From positions 186,001 through 250,000 of IMG/VR virus record IMGVR_UViG_3300036715_003906: a stretch of DNA of 64,000 nucleotides. One strand, given 5' to 3'. This document shows positions 56,613 through 63,866 of the stretch, one piece after another. This DNA comes from a virus. Each line of letters begins with the position of its first letter. Positions within the stretch are counted from its first letter, which is position 1. The position numbers and the translations under genes are program-made. The notes beneath the pieces are model-generated. The model was not told the origin of the DNA, ran no database searches, and worked only from the letters and a program-made list of their open reading frames with translations.

Positions 56613-57164
56613 TCACTTGCGGGGGTCTTTGGAGTCGATGTACCCCAGCGCGGCCATGACGCCCCGCAAAAGGCTGTTCGACTCGGCCATTTGACGCTGG
56701 AGCTTGTTCAGCTCGTCCGCTCGGGCACGGGAGTCCCGCTCGTACTCCTCGCGGGAGACGAGGTCCGAGTTGTCCTGGATGGCCGCCTCGATCTTGGCCT
56801 GGCGATTACGGACCGCCCCCAGGGACTCATTCATGCGTTCTTCAATGGCCAGTAGTTCCCCGAGGCCCGTCACCGACGTCGGCCGGCCACGGGCAATACG
56901 GAGCATCCAGGGCGGCGGGTCCTCGGCCCAGCCATCGAGCATGGTCCGTGTTGCCCGGACCTGCTCTCGGATCTGGTAGACCGTCAAGAAGAGGCCCGTC
57001 CGCGGCGCACCGGTCCGCATGTCCTCGTCCTCCCCGACCTTGTCCTCCAGCGCCTTGATCTTGCCCTTGATATCCCGCCAGCCGCCGAGCATGGTGGTGG
57101 CCGCGGCCCCACTCCCCGTCAGGAGGGCGGTGACGATGTTCTCCGTCAACGACTTCGCGTCCAT
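56613..57164 (-). CDS. Hypothetical coiled-coil protein
   Basis: 183 residues from MDAKSLTENIVTALLTG; GGAG 7 nt before this ATG favours it over an ATG 11 codons upstream. A possible hydrophobic N-terminal segment is followed by charged helices and a heptad coiled coil (RARADELNKLQRQMAESNSL). Resembles small phage membrane-associated or holin-accessory proteins only in general layout. Confidence 0.5.
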   Translation of the reverse strand: MDAKSLTENIVTALLTGSGAAATTMLGGWRDIKGKIKALEDKVGEDEDMRTGAPRTGLFLTVYQIREQVRATRTMLDGWAEDPPPWMLRIARGRPTSVTGLGELLAIEERMNESLGAVRNRQAKIEAAIQDNSDLVSREEYERDSRARADELNKLQRQMAESNSLLRGVMAALGYIDSKDPRK

Positions 57165-57603
57165 GTTCTCCGTGGCCTCCCCCTTGACGTCCATGCAGAA
57201 GGAAAAACGGAGCCGCCACACGGACACACTCCTCCGTGGCAAAGAGCCCCCGCACCGGGTAAATAAGGCCCCGGAAACGCCGAAGGCCCCCGAGGCTTGG
57301 GGAGCCAGGGGGGCCTTCGGGAAGGGGTGGGGCCAGCGGGAAGGGGTGGGGCCAGCGGGACTAGTTGATCATGTAGACCTTGCGCGCCTTCCTCCCCGAG
57401 GGACGACAAGAGGTGCAACGTCCGGGTGGCCCCTCGAAAGGGGCCGGGCCGCGGAGTCAGACTTTCTCGTCTTTGGGGCGATAGAATCGCAGGGGTTGGA
57501 TGATCGTGTAGACCTAGCGGGCATCCACCGGGGACGCATTCCCGGGCAGCAAGGTGATTGCTGAGTCAGCTCTCCCCGACGTACCAGAGGCCGCCGGTCT
57601 GAC
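57165..57603 (-). other. Non-coding region downstream of rsr, candidate structured RNA
   Basis: No gene seen. On the minus strand: a hairpin GGCCCC/TTTCGA/GGGGCC resembling a tRNA T-arm, a 17-nt near-repeat (TAGACCTTG/TAGACCTAG context at 57367 and 57502), a tandem repeat GGGAAGGGGTGGGGCCAGC near 57327-57359, and a hairpin GAAGGCCCCC...GGGGGGCCTTC (57272-57322), possibly a terminator. Bacterial Ro genes often lie beside Y RNA genes that mimic tRNA, so this is a candidate site. Confidence 0.35.
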
Positions 57604-59340
57604 TCAGAGCAGGTCGCCGACCGCGTTTTCGATCATGGCGGTCCAGGACGTCTCCATCCCGGCCTGGAAGGTCGCCGCCACCTCGAAGACCGTGTCGCTG
57701 AACCCCCCCATGTTCAGGATGTCGTCCCGGCTCGGGGCCTGGGTCGTCGTGTTCGGCGACAAGTCCATGCAGATGAGCTTGGCCTTGGGGTTGCGCACCT
57801 TGACCTTGTCCCACTCGCTCATGGTCGTCGTCTTGCCCCCCGACCGGCTCGCGAAGTAGCTGGCATAGGCCGCGGCCCGCGCCGAGTCCACCCACGACTC
57901 GTTGTCCGAGACGTACCAGACGAGATCCGGCGTGAAGCCCATGCTGTTGATCGTCGCCATCGGGGCCGAGCAGTTCGTCCCCCCGCCCGGGACCTCCTTG
58001 AGCTTCTGGGCGTTCGTCATGATCGAGTCCCGCGGGTTGAACGTGTACCCGACCCGGCTGACCTCGGCGAAGGGCAGGACCATCGCCTCCGGGTTCTTCC
58101 GCAGGATGGACGCCGCCACGAGGGCCGCCACGTCCAGGCACGAAACCTTGGTCGTGTGCGTCTCGACCTTGCCCGTCTTCGGGTTCACCCGCGTCCCCGT
58201 CACCGGCGACGACATGGAGCCCGACACGTCCGGGAAGACCGCGACCTTCCCGTTGATCACCGGGATGTTGTCCGTCGAGATCTCGACCGCGTCCTGGAGG
58301 GCGTTACGGATCGCCTGGGGCACGTCCGTCGCGTTCAGGTACGTGACCAGGAGCTGGTACGGCATGACCCGCGCCTTCTTGATCAGCTCCTTGTCCCCGA
58401 GCTTGTCCGCGATCTTCCGCACCGCCGCGTCGCTCTTGAAGACGCCCTTCTTCTGAAACACGTTCAAGTGCTGCCGGATCTGCTGCCAGGAGGACCCGTT
58501 GGTCGCCAGCTCGATCCACTGGTCCGGCGTGAGCGCCAGGCCCTCCAGCATCTCGAAGGGGGCCTTCGGGAGCGGCTTGCCCTCCGGGCTTGCCCGGAAC
58601 GCCTCGTACTGCTGCACGACTTCGGGGCACACGTCGAGAACCGAGATCTCGCGGCCCCCGAACTTCGCCTTCTCCTTGCCGAGCAGGTAGCCGTAGAGCG
58701 CCGCCGCCTGGGCCGTCTGCGGCGACGGGTGCGCCAGCGACAGGATATCCCCGAGCGACGGGTCATTGCCCACGGACGCGAAGAACAGCCCCTCCGCCGT
58801 CCGGGACGCCATCCACGACGCCACCAGCCGCCTCGGGGCCGACCCGAGCGACGTTCGACCCGCCTGCCCGGACCGGACCACCTGCACGAAGTTCCGCACC
58901 ATCTTCCCGTTGTCGCAGACCTGGGGGAAGGCCGCCGTCAGTAGCCGCGACAGCTTCGTGACCTCGGCGTTGTGCGCCCGGGCCTCGGCCTTCTTGCCCG
59001 CCTTGTGCGCCGCCTCCTCGGCCTTCGCCTCCCGCGCCAGCTCCCCGGCCAGGTGCCCGAGCAAGTAGGCCGGCATGTCCTTCATGAACCCCCGCGTGCG
59101 GCTGTAAACTGCCACCTGGGCCACGAACTCCGGCGGGACCTCGTTCACCAGCTTCTTCACCTGGTCGAGCTGCGCCTGCGCGCTCGCGTAGTAGGTGTGG
59201 TTGAAGCAGCCCGTGGCAGCGATCTGCGCCAGGGCCTCCTTCGAGGAGAGCGCGTATGCCTTTCCCCCCGCCTGGTTCGTCACCCGTCCCGTGCTCACGC
59301 CCGCGCCCTTGTTCGCCCCGAACAACGTCTTCGATGCCAT
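57604..59340 (-). CDS. rsr: Ro60/TROVE-domain RNA-binding protein (Rsr)
   Basis: About 578 residues, the usual Ro size. The N-terminal TROVE domain (HEAT-repeat ring) includes ALSSKEALAQIAATGCFNHT, LARE, LPKAPFEMLEGLALTPDQW and PYQLLVTYLN. The C-terminal vWA domain has the MIDAS DVSGSMSSP, a Thr in GGTNCSAP and the late Asp in WYVSDNESW. Bacterial Rsr binds Y RNA and tethers PNPase or scans misfolded RNA. In a phage with dozens of tRNAs it may protect or sort phage RNAs. Stands alone between non-coding regions. Confidence 0.93.
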   Translation of the reverse strand: MASKTLFGANKGAGVSTGRVTNQAGGKAYALSSKEALAQIAATGCFNHTYYASAQAQLDQVKKLVNEVPPEFVAQVAVYSRTRGFMKDMPAYLLGHLAGELAREAKAEEAAHKAGKKAEARAHNAEVTKLSRLLTAAFPQVCDNGKMVRNFVQVVRSGQAGRTSLGSAPRRLVASWMASRTAEGLFFASVGNDPSLGDILSLAHPSPQTAQAAALYGYLLGKEKAKFGGREISVLDVCPEVVQQYEAFRASPEGKPLPKAPFEMLEGLALTPDQWIELATNGSSWQQIRQHLNVFQKKGVFKSDAAVRKIADKLGDKELIKKARVMPYQLLVTYLNATDVPQAIRNALQDAVEISTDNIPVINGKVAVFPDVSGSMSSPVTGTRVNPKTGKVETHTTKVSCLDVAALVAASILRKNPEAMVLPFAEVSRVGYTFNPRDSIMTNAQKLKEVPGGGTNCSAPMATINSMGFTPDLVWYVSDNESWVDSARAAAYASYFASRSGGKTTTMSEWDKVKVRNPKAKLICMDLSPNTTTQAPSRDDILNMGGFSDTVFEVAATFQAGMETSWTAMIENAVGDLL

Positions 59341-59428
59341 CGGGATGCACCCCTTTTCATGCAGCCCCTCGGGGCCGCTAACTCCACCGCAAATCCACGG
59401 TGGAGGTCCCCCTGACTGTACACCGGGC

Positions 59429-60088
59429 CTAACTCTGACAGTCCTCGTTCAAATGGTCGTAGGCCGTCCGCTCCGGCCCGGGCTCCCGCAGAACCCCCGT
59501 CAAAGGAGCCAGGTTCATCTCGCCCGTGAGGAACTCGCGGTTCTCCTCCGGGTCCCGCATCGGCCCCCGCGCCGGCTCGAAGAAGCTGGCAAGATCCGGG
59601 TCGCGCTCGTAGAAGGGCACGGCTCCGGGGGGGGGTAGCTCCTGCACCTGGAACATCTGCCGGGCGAGCGACGTCCGGTCCACGAGGTCCCTCATCCGGG
59701 GCAAGGCCAGGTTCGCCCCGAGCGGGCTCCTACGGAGGGTCTCTCGCATCGTCCGCGCCACCTGCCCCGTGACCTCTTCCGCTTGCCCCGAAGGACCTTG
59801 CAAGATCTCCCGTCCCGCCCTGAGCCTCGCGAGGGCCCGCGGTATGCTCTCCGTAGGGGTCCGCCCGAGAGGATCGACCTCGCCGGGTGTCTCCTCCCAC
59901 GGCATCCGGTCGAGCACCGTGTCCCCGAGCGGCGCCTCGTCGTCCACGAACGTGACGCGAAGAGCCTGCCCCGACAGGGTGACGTCAGCGACTTCCGGAT
60001 GCCCCGTCAGGTACGCTCGCATCCGTACCAGGTTGTGCTCGTGCAGCGGGTCGGAGTGGGGGAACGTGAGGAGCCGCGGGCGTGGCAT
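59429..60088 (-). CDS. Hypothetical protein
   Basis: 219 residues from MPRPRLLTFPHSDPLHEH. The N-terminal LVRMRAYLTGHPEVADVTLSGQALRVTFVDDEAP is an alpha/beta unit; the rest is helical and Pro-rich with an acidic end (YDHLNEDCQS). Divergent from the 60209 gene, sharing its upstream region. Function unknown. Confidence 0.5.
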   Translation of the reverse strand: MPRPRLLTFPHSDPLHEHNLVRMRAYLTGHPEVADVTLSGQALRVTFVDDEAPLGDTVLDRMPWEETPGEVDPLGRTPTESIPRALARLRAGREILQGPSGQAEEVTGQVARTMRETLRRSPLGANLALPRMRDLVDRTSLARQMFQVQELPPPGAVPFYERDPDLASFFEPARGPMRDPEENREFLTGEMNLAPLTGVLREPGPERTAYDHLNEDCQS

Positions 60089-60132
60089 GAACCCAACCCT
60101 ACGCGCCTTTCCGAAATCGACAAGCAACCCTT

Positions 60133-60161
60133 TTGATTCCCGTCACCCCGCTGCGTAGTAG
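60133..60161 (+). promoter_or_regulatory. Class A promoter with leader
   Basis: TTGATT, 17 bp, TAGTAG, then about 47 nt including GGAGAGAG before the ATG at 60209. Confidence 0.7.
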
Positions 60162-60208
60162 CCCCTCGGCGTGTCATCCACCCCCGACGGTACCGAACGG
60201 AGAGAGCC

Positions 60209-61714
60209 ATGATCGAGATCGAGAACATCAAGCGCGAGATTGCGAAGAACGAAGCCGAGAGCCGTCAGATCGGCCGGCAGATCCAGGCCCTGCGGGAGCA
60301 GGGTCCCCAGACGGGGCCGGAGCGGAGTGACCTCCGTCTCGCCCGCCGTGCCCTCGGGTACGAGACCCGGGGCTGGCTCCAGGCCCTGGCGCTCTGCCGG
60401 GGGCGGGGCCGCTGGCTCGGGGAGAAGGCGCAGTCCTACCCCTGCTACGAGAGCCTCCACCGGAAGCTCGTCCAGGCCGGTTCGTCCCGGACCGAGGACG
60501 AGGCCCGGTTCTGGGCCGAGGGGGACCCCACGTCGGCCGCCGCCGCTCTCACCGCCTGGGTCTCGGGCTTGCCCGAGAAGGAGCGAAACGAGGCGATCAA
60601 GGGGGCGGACGCCCAGGTCCGCGCCGCCTACCATGAGGCCCGGCAGAAGGCGATGTTCGCCGAGGACAAGATCGACCGGTCGAAGGCCGTGGTCCACAAG
60701 AGCCCCTCGGGGCGCTACGACCTCATCGTGACCCCCGTGTCCACCCGGCCAGGCTGCGGGTCCTACGCGCTCGGGGAGGTGTTCAAGGGGCCCTGCCTCC
60801 TCGCCCGGGTCGAGCGCAACGACTCCTCCTTCCCCTTCCTCTTCATCGAGGGGCACCCCGACGGGCACGACTACCTGATCTGCGGGGAGGACTACCAGGG
60901 GCAGACCGTGATCCAGCTCGACACGGGCGAGCGGCGGGACCACCTGCCCCCCGAGGCCAAGAAGGGCTGGGGCTTCTGCTGGTCGGGCATCACCTTCGCG
61001 AAGGAGACCAAGGTCCTGGTCGTGGACGGCTGCGTCTGGGCCTGCCCCTACGAGTATCGGCTCTATGACTTCTCCCGGCCCATGAACGGCTGGCGGGACA
61101 TCACGGGCGACGTGATGATCGACGCCGACGGCCGCCCCCCGACCTTCGAGCCCGACGGGACGGTCAAGGTCTACCAGAGCGGGGAGGCCGTCGAGGACGA
61201 TCAGGGGAACAAGACCCCCGGCCCCGTGGTCGCGACCACGACGTTCCGGAACGAGCGCGGTCGCCTGGTCCAGCAGGACGCCTGGGTCTCCGAGGAGGAG
61301 CAGGCGCGGCGGGAAGCCTCCGCCCTGGCCCGCAAGAAGCACGACGAGTGGTACGAGTCCTTCAAGGCCACGGACCCCCTCTACCTCCGGCTCGTGGCGG
61401 GCCTCACGGAGCCCTTCAAGCCGTCGAAGTACAATGGCCTCGGGGTCACCTACAAGGGGTGGTGCCCCGACTGGGACGTCGAGGAGCGCCGGTGGTGCAA
61501 GGACGTCCACGAGACCCGCGCCCTCCGCATCGCCATCGAGTGGGGCATCGTGGCGGCCCCGATCAAGCTCGCCCTCTCCAACCTCACCGCGGGGGGCACG
61601 GAGGTCTTCTGGTTCGAGCACTCCCTCGCGGGCATGGACCTGGCCCTCGCCCGGGCCCGTCAGGCCCTCCCCCCCGTCCATGAGACGTCCGAACCGGTCG
61701 AGGACGCGCCGTGA
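60209..61714 (+). CDS. Large hypothetical protein
   Basis: About 501 residues from MIEIENIKREIAKNEAESR. An N-terminal coiled coil (60 residues) leads to a mixed domain with many Trp and Cys (GYETRGWLQALALCRGRGRW, GWGFCWSG, VDGCVWACPYEYR, WCPDWDVEERRWCKDVHE). The Cys/Trp pattern is not a standard zinc finger. It heads an operon with Pth2 (overlapping stop and start), so a link to translation or RNA is possible. Function unknown. Confidence 0.6.
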   Translation: MIEIENIKREIAKNEAESRQIGRQIQALREQGPQTGPERSDLRLARRALGYETRGWLQALALCRGRGRWLGEKAQSYPCYESLHRKLVQAGSSRTEDEARFWAEGDPTSAAAALTAWVSGLPEKERNEAIKGADAQVRAAYHEARQKAMFAEDKIDRSKAVVHKSPSGRYDLIVTPVSTRPGCGSYALGEVFKGPCLLARVERNDSSFPFLFIEGHPDGHDYLICGEDYQGQTVIQLDTGERRDHLPPEAKKGWGFCWSGITFAKETKVLVVDGCVWACPYEYRLYDFSRPMNGWRDITGDVMIDADGRPPTFEPDGTVKVYQSGEAVEDDQGNKTPGPVVATTTFRNERGRLVQQDAWVSEEEQARREASALARKKHDEWYESFKATDPLYLRLVAGLTEPFKPSKYNGLGVTYKGWCPDWDVEERRWCKDVHETRALRIAIEWGIVAAPIKLALSNLTAGGTEVFWFEHSLAGMDLALARARQALPPVHETSEPVEDAP

Positions 61715-62070
61715 CCCAGCGCCTCTACCTGGTCACCCGCCAGGACCTGCCCCCCGGCCCGCAGGCCGTCCAGGCCGCCCACGCCATGCGCGAGTTCGCC
61801 GCGCACCCTCCGTACCTCGACCGGTCCTGGTACAAGGAGAGCAACACCCTGGCTTTCCTCGCGGTTGCCGACGAAGCCGCCCTTGGTGTACTCCTCGCCC
61901 AGGCCCAGACGAAAGGCATCGCCTCCTCCCCCTTCCGTGAACCGGACCGGGGGAACGAGCTGACCGCCCTCTGCCTGGGCCCGGCCGCACGGAAGCTCTG
62001 CTCCCGGCTGCCCCTGGCCCTCCGGCCGGGTCCCGTGCCCCTAGCTCAAGTGGTAGAGCAGCGACCTTAA
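61711..62070 (+). CDS. Peptidyl-tRNA hydrolase 2 (Pth2) family protein
   Basis: 119 residues, GTG start overlapping the upstream TGA. Pth2 signatures are LYLVTRQDLPPGPQAVQAAH, NTLAFLAVADEAALGVLLAQA, GIASSPFREPDRGNELTALC and LGPAARKLCSRLPLAL. The last 12 codons run into the tRNA gene on the same strand. Frees tRNA from peptidyl-tRNA released by abortive translation, which fits the tRNA/tmRNA theme. Pth2 is more typical of archaea and eukaryotes, but related proteins occur in phages and actinobacteria. Confidence 0.85.
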   Translation: MTQRLYLVTRQDLPPGPQAVQAAHAMREFAAHPPYLDRSWYKESNTLAFLAVADEAALGVLLAQAQTKGIASSPFREPDRGNELTALCLGPAARKLCSRLPLALRPGPVPLAQVVEQRP

Positions 62071-62110
62071 AGCTCGACGGTTGGGGGTTCAAATCCCCCT
62101 GGGCACGCCA
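62035..62110 (+). tRNA. tRNA with UAA anticodon (Leu-UUA?), CCA encoded
   Basis: Acceptor GTGCCCC/TGGGCAC (one mismatch), D-stem GCTC/GAGC, T-arm GGGGG/TTCAAAT/CCCCC, G73 and an encoded CCA. The anticodon loop CTTAAAG gives TAA, but the stem GCGAC/CTCGA has two mismatches and the variable arm is short, unlike tRNA-Leu. Far from and opposite in strand to the array. Confidence 0.65.
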
Positions 62111-62343
62111 CCTTTCAGGATCGAGACCCAGCGGGGATGCAGGCAAAAGGCCACGCCCCCGTGCTCGTCCGCCCCCAGGATGATCTTGCCCTCCCGCTCG
62201 ATGGTCACGGGCGTCCAGAAGAGATGCTCGTCCGTGTAGAGGTTCGTGTTCGAGAAGTACCGGGCGCGGAAGGTGTCGAGCCCCATGTCGTGCCGCCGGC
62301 GGAGTGCTTCGCCCACGAACATCACCAGCACCTGATCGGTCAA
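62089..62343 (-). CDS. Small hypothetical protein
   Basis: 84 residues, TTG start (LTDQVLVMFVGEALRRRHD) placed by a GGTGTA motif 10 nt upstream. Contains FRARYFSNTNLYTDEHLFW and VTIEREGKIILGADEHGGVAF, a beta-rich fold. Overlaps the 3' end of the tRNA on the other strand. Function unknown. Confidence 0.5.
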   Translation of the reverse strand: MTDQVLVMFVGEALRRRHDMGLDTFRARYFSNTNLYTDEHLFWTPVTIEREGKIILGADEHGGVAFCLHPRWVSILKGGVPRGI

Positions 62344-62359
62344 GAGGCGGGCTTACACC
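62344..62359 (-). promoter_or_regulatory. Class B motif (GGTGTA), divergent pair
   Basis: GGTGTAAGCCCGCCTC precedes the TTG at 62343. Back to back with the plus-strand motif at 62370. Confidence 0.45.
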
Positions 62360-62369
62360 ATGCCCGGGC

Positions 62370-62384
62370 GGTGTAGACGGGGGC
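62370..62384 (+). promoter_or_regulatory. Class B motif (GGTGTA), divergent pair
   Basis: GGTGTAGACGGGGGC directly precedes the ATG at 62385. Confidence 0.45.
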
Positions 62385-63425
62385 ATGAGCACCTCCTTCC
62401 CCGTCTCCCTGGTCGCCCCGCGCAACCCGCCCCAGCTCTCCACCCGCGACCTCCTCCATGCCGTCGCCGTGGGGCCCGGCCGCGTCGAAGCCTGCGGGTT
62501 CAACGCCGAACCCGTGGACCTCACCGGCTACCAGCCGGAGTACGGCGACGCGATCCCCCATGTCCACGGCCTCATCCTGGCCGTCCACACGGCCTACGCC
62601 GACCACTTGCCCCTCACCCTCGCCCCCGACGACATCTGGCTCCCGATCGCCCAGGGCTTCGCCCTCCACTCGAAGCTCCACCCCGAGACCACCAGGGGGC
62701 ACTTTGCCTCGGGCCCCGCCCAGGAGGTCCTGTCGGTCGAGTTCCCCTTCACGAAGGGCGACCCCAACGCCCCCTGGCCCCAGGCCATCGCGGAACTCAC
62801 CTCCAAGATCGGCGAGAAGATCGGCCCGAACAAGCTCCGCGCCCTCGGCGGGGACTTCTCGACCACGGGGGTGGTGGAACGGGTCTGCCAGCGCGCCGCC
62901 CTCATGGACGCCCTCAGCTCCTTCTACCAGTACCGGGGGTACACGCTCTGCGGCATCCCCGAGATCACCCTGCTCGGGACGCCCGAGGACTGGGAGGCAC
63001 TGCACCAGCGGGCCGCGGGCCTCGAAGCCCTCGGGGCGCCGAAGGGCTGGATGAGGGCCCTCCTGCCCGTCACCGCCGCCTTCATGCGCGCGGCCCAGGG
63101 TGAGGCTGACCTCGACTTCTTCCGCAGCTTCTACAAGCTCGACAACGAGTCCGGCGGGCCCAACGTGTCCGGCTCGATCAATGGGCTCTTCCCCTACGTA
63201 CGGAGCTACCCGACGGACGAGATCGACCTGCCGAACCACTTTCGCCGGTCGAACCACGTCGGCTCCTACCCGAGCGGCATGTCCCGCGTGCCGATCACCT
63301 GGGACTACCTCGGGCAGCGCTTCGCGAGGGCCCTCTACGCCGGCATGACCGGGGTCGCCTTCGAGGACGGGGCCGTGCGCCCCACCTCGGGCTGGCTCGT
63401 GGTCGACGAGACTCCGGGAGCCTGA
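62385..63425 (+). CDS. DUF4419-like protein
   Basis: About 346 residues from MSTSFPVSLVAPRNPPQ. It has LAPDDIWLPIAQGFALHSKL, GDFSTTGVVERVCQRAALMDAL, FYQYRGYTLCGIPEITLLGTPEDWEAL, the conserved blocks of the DUF4419 family seen mainly in fungi and scattered bacteria and phages. Biochemical role unknown. The C-terminal third is variable. The GTG of the next gene follows 3 nt after its stop. Confidence 0.7.
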   Translation: MSTSFPVSLVAPRNPPQLSTRDLLHAVAVGPGRVEACGFNAEPVDLTGYQPEYGDAIPHVHGLILAVHTAYADHLPLTLAPDDIWLPIAQGFALHSKLHPETTRGHFASGPAQEVLSVEFPFTKGDPNAPWPQAIAELTSKIGEKIGPNKLRALGGDFSTTGVVERVCQRAALMDALSSFYQYRGYTLCGIPEITLLGTPEDWEALHQRAAGLEALGAPKGWMRALLPVTAAFMRAAQGEADLDFFRSFYKLDNESGGPNVSGSINGLFPYVRSYPTDEIDLPNHFRRSNHVGSYPSGMSRVPITWDYLGQRFARALYAGMTGVAFEDGAVRPTSGWLVVDETPGA

Positions 63426-63427
63426 CC

Positions 63428-63637
63428 GTGGGCCGCCAGCGGGATGGATACTTCCGGGCCATCATGGCCCGGGCCGTCGCCCAGGGGTGGCGCATCGAGC
63501 GGACGACCCAGCGCCACTGGCGCTTCTGTCCCCCCGATCGCTCCCGCCCCATGGTGGTCACGGGCGACACCAGCGGCGATCAGCGGAGCGTGCTGCACTT
63601 CGTCAGCCAGCTCCGCAAGTCCGGCTTCCGGGACTAA
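63428..63637 (+). CDS. HicA-like small protein
   Basis: 69 residues, GTG start (VGRQRDGYFRAIMARAV). The sequence GWRIERTTQRHWRFCPPDRS, PMVVTGDTSGDQRSVLHF and QLRKSGF matches the HicA dsRNA-binding fold (the His of the G(H)xxF region is present as RHWRF). No HicB antitoxin is adjacent, so it may be a stand-alone RNA-binding domain. Confidence 0.6.
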   Translation: MGRQRDGYFRAIMARAVAQGWRIERTTQRHWRFCPPDRSRPMVVTGDTSGDQRSVLHFVSQLRKSGFRD

Positions 63638-63687
63638 ACGACCCCTCGGGTAGTCCCCCCTGCGGGTCTCCGTCACCCACGGACGGC

Positions 63688-63742
63688 ACCCGCACTCCTT
63701 GCGGGGGCTACTACCTCGTCTGCCCCCGCAAGGAGTGCGGGT
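63688..63742. repeat. 20-bp perfect inverted repeat
   Basis: ACCCGCACTCCTTGCGGGGG, a 15-nt loop, and the exact reverse complement. The right arm codes for the end of the minus-strand 63711 gene; the left flank also resembles an inverted copy of that gene's end (VTHGRHPHSLRG versus VSHRTDGEGDPHSLRG). Strong hairpin, probably terminator-like. Confidence 0.8.
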
Positions 63743-63866
63743 CCCCCTCCCCGTCCGTGCGGTGGGACACGAGGTCCACCGGAGCGTAGGACAGCTCGTA
63801 GCAGCACCCGACGCAGACGTGCTTGCTGAGCTGGACCGGGCCCTCGCTGGTCACCATGACGGCCAT
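63711..63866 (-). CDS. Small Cys-motif protein
   Basis: 51 residues from MAVMVTSEGPVQLSKHV; KHVCVGCCYEL holds a CxxC. ATG overlaps the stop of the upstream gene (TGATG). Terminal codons form one arm of a perfect inverted repeat. Function unknown. Confidence 0.5.
   Translation of the reverse strand: MAVMVTSEGPVQLSKHVCVGCCYELSYAPVDLVSHRTDGEGDPHSLRGQTR

Noticed and set aside
60143-61681. Long minus-strand open frame opposite 60209-61714
   Set aside because: Shadow composition, and the plus-strand frame has a class A promoter, ribosome site and a coupled Pth2 gene.
63428-63637. Complete HicAB toxin-antitoxin system
   Set aside because: Only a HicA-like domain is present; the adjacent small Cys protein is on the other strand and does not look like HicB.
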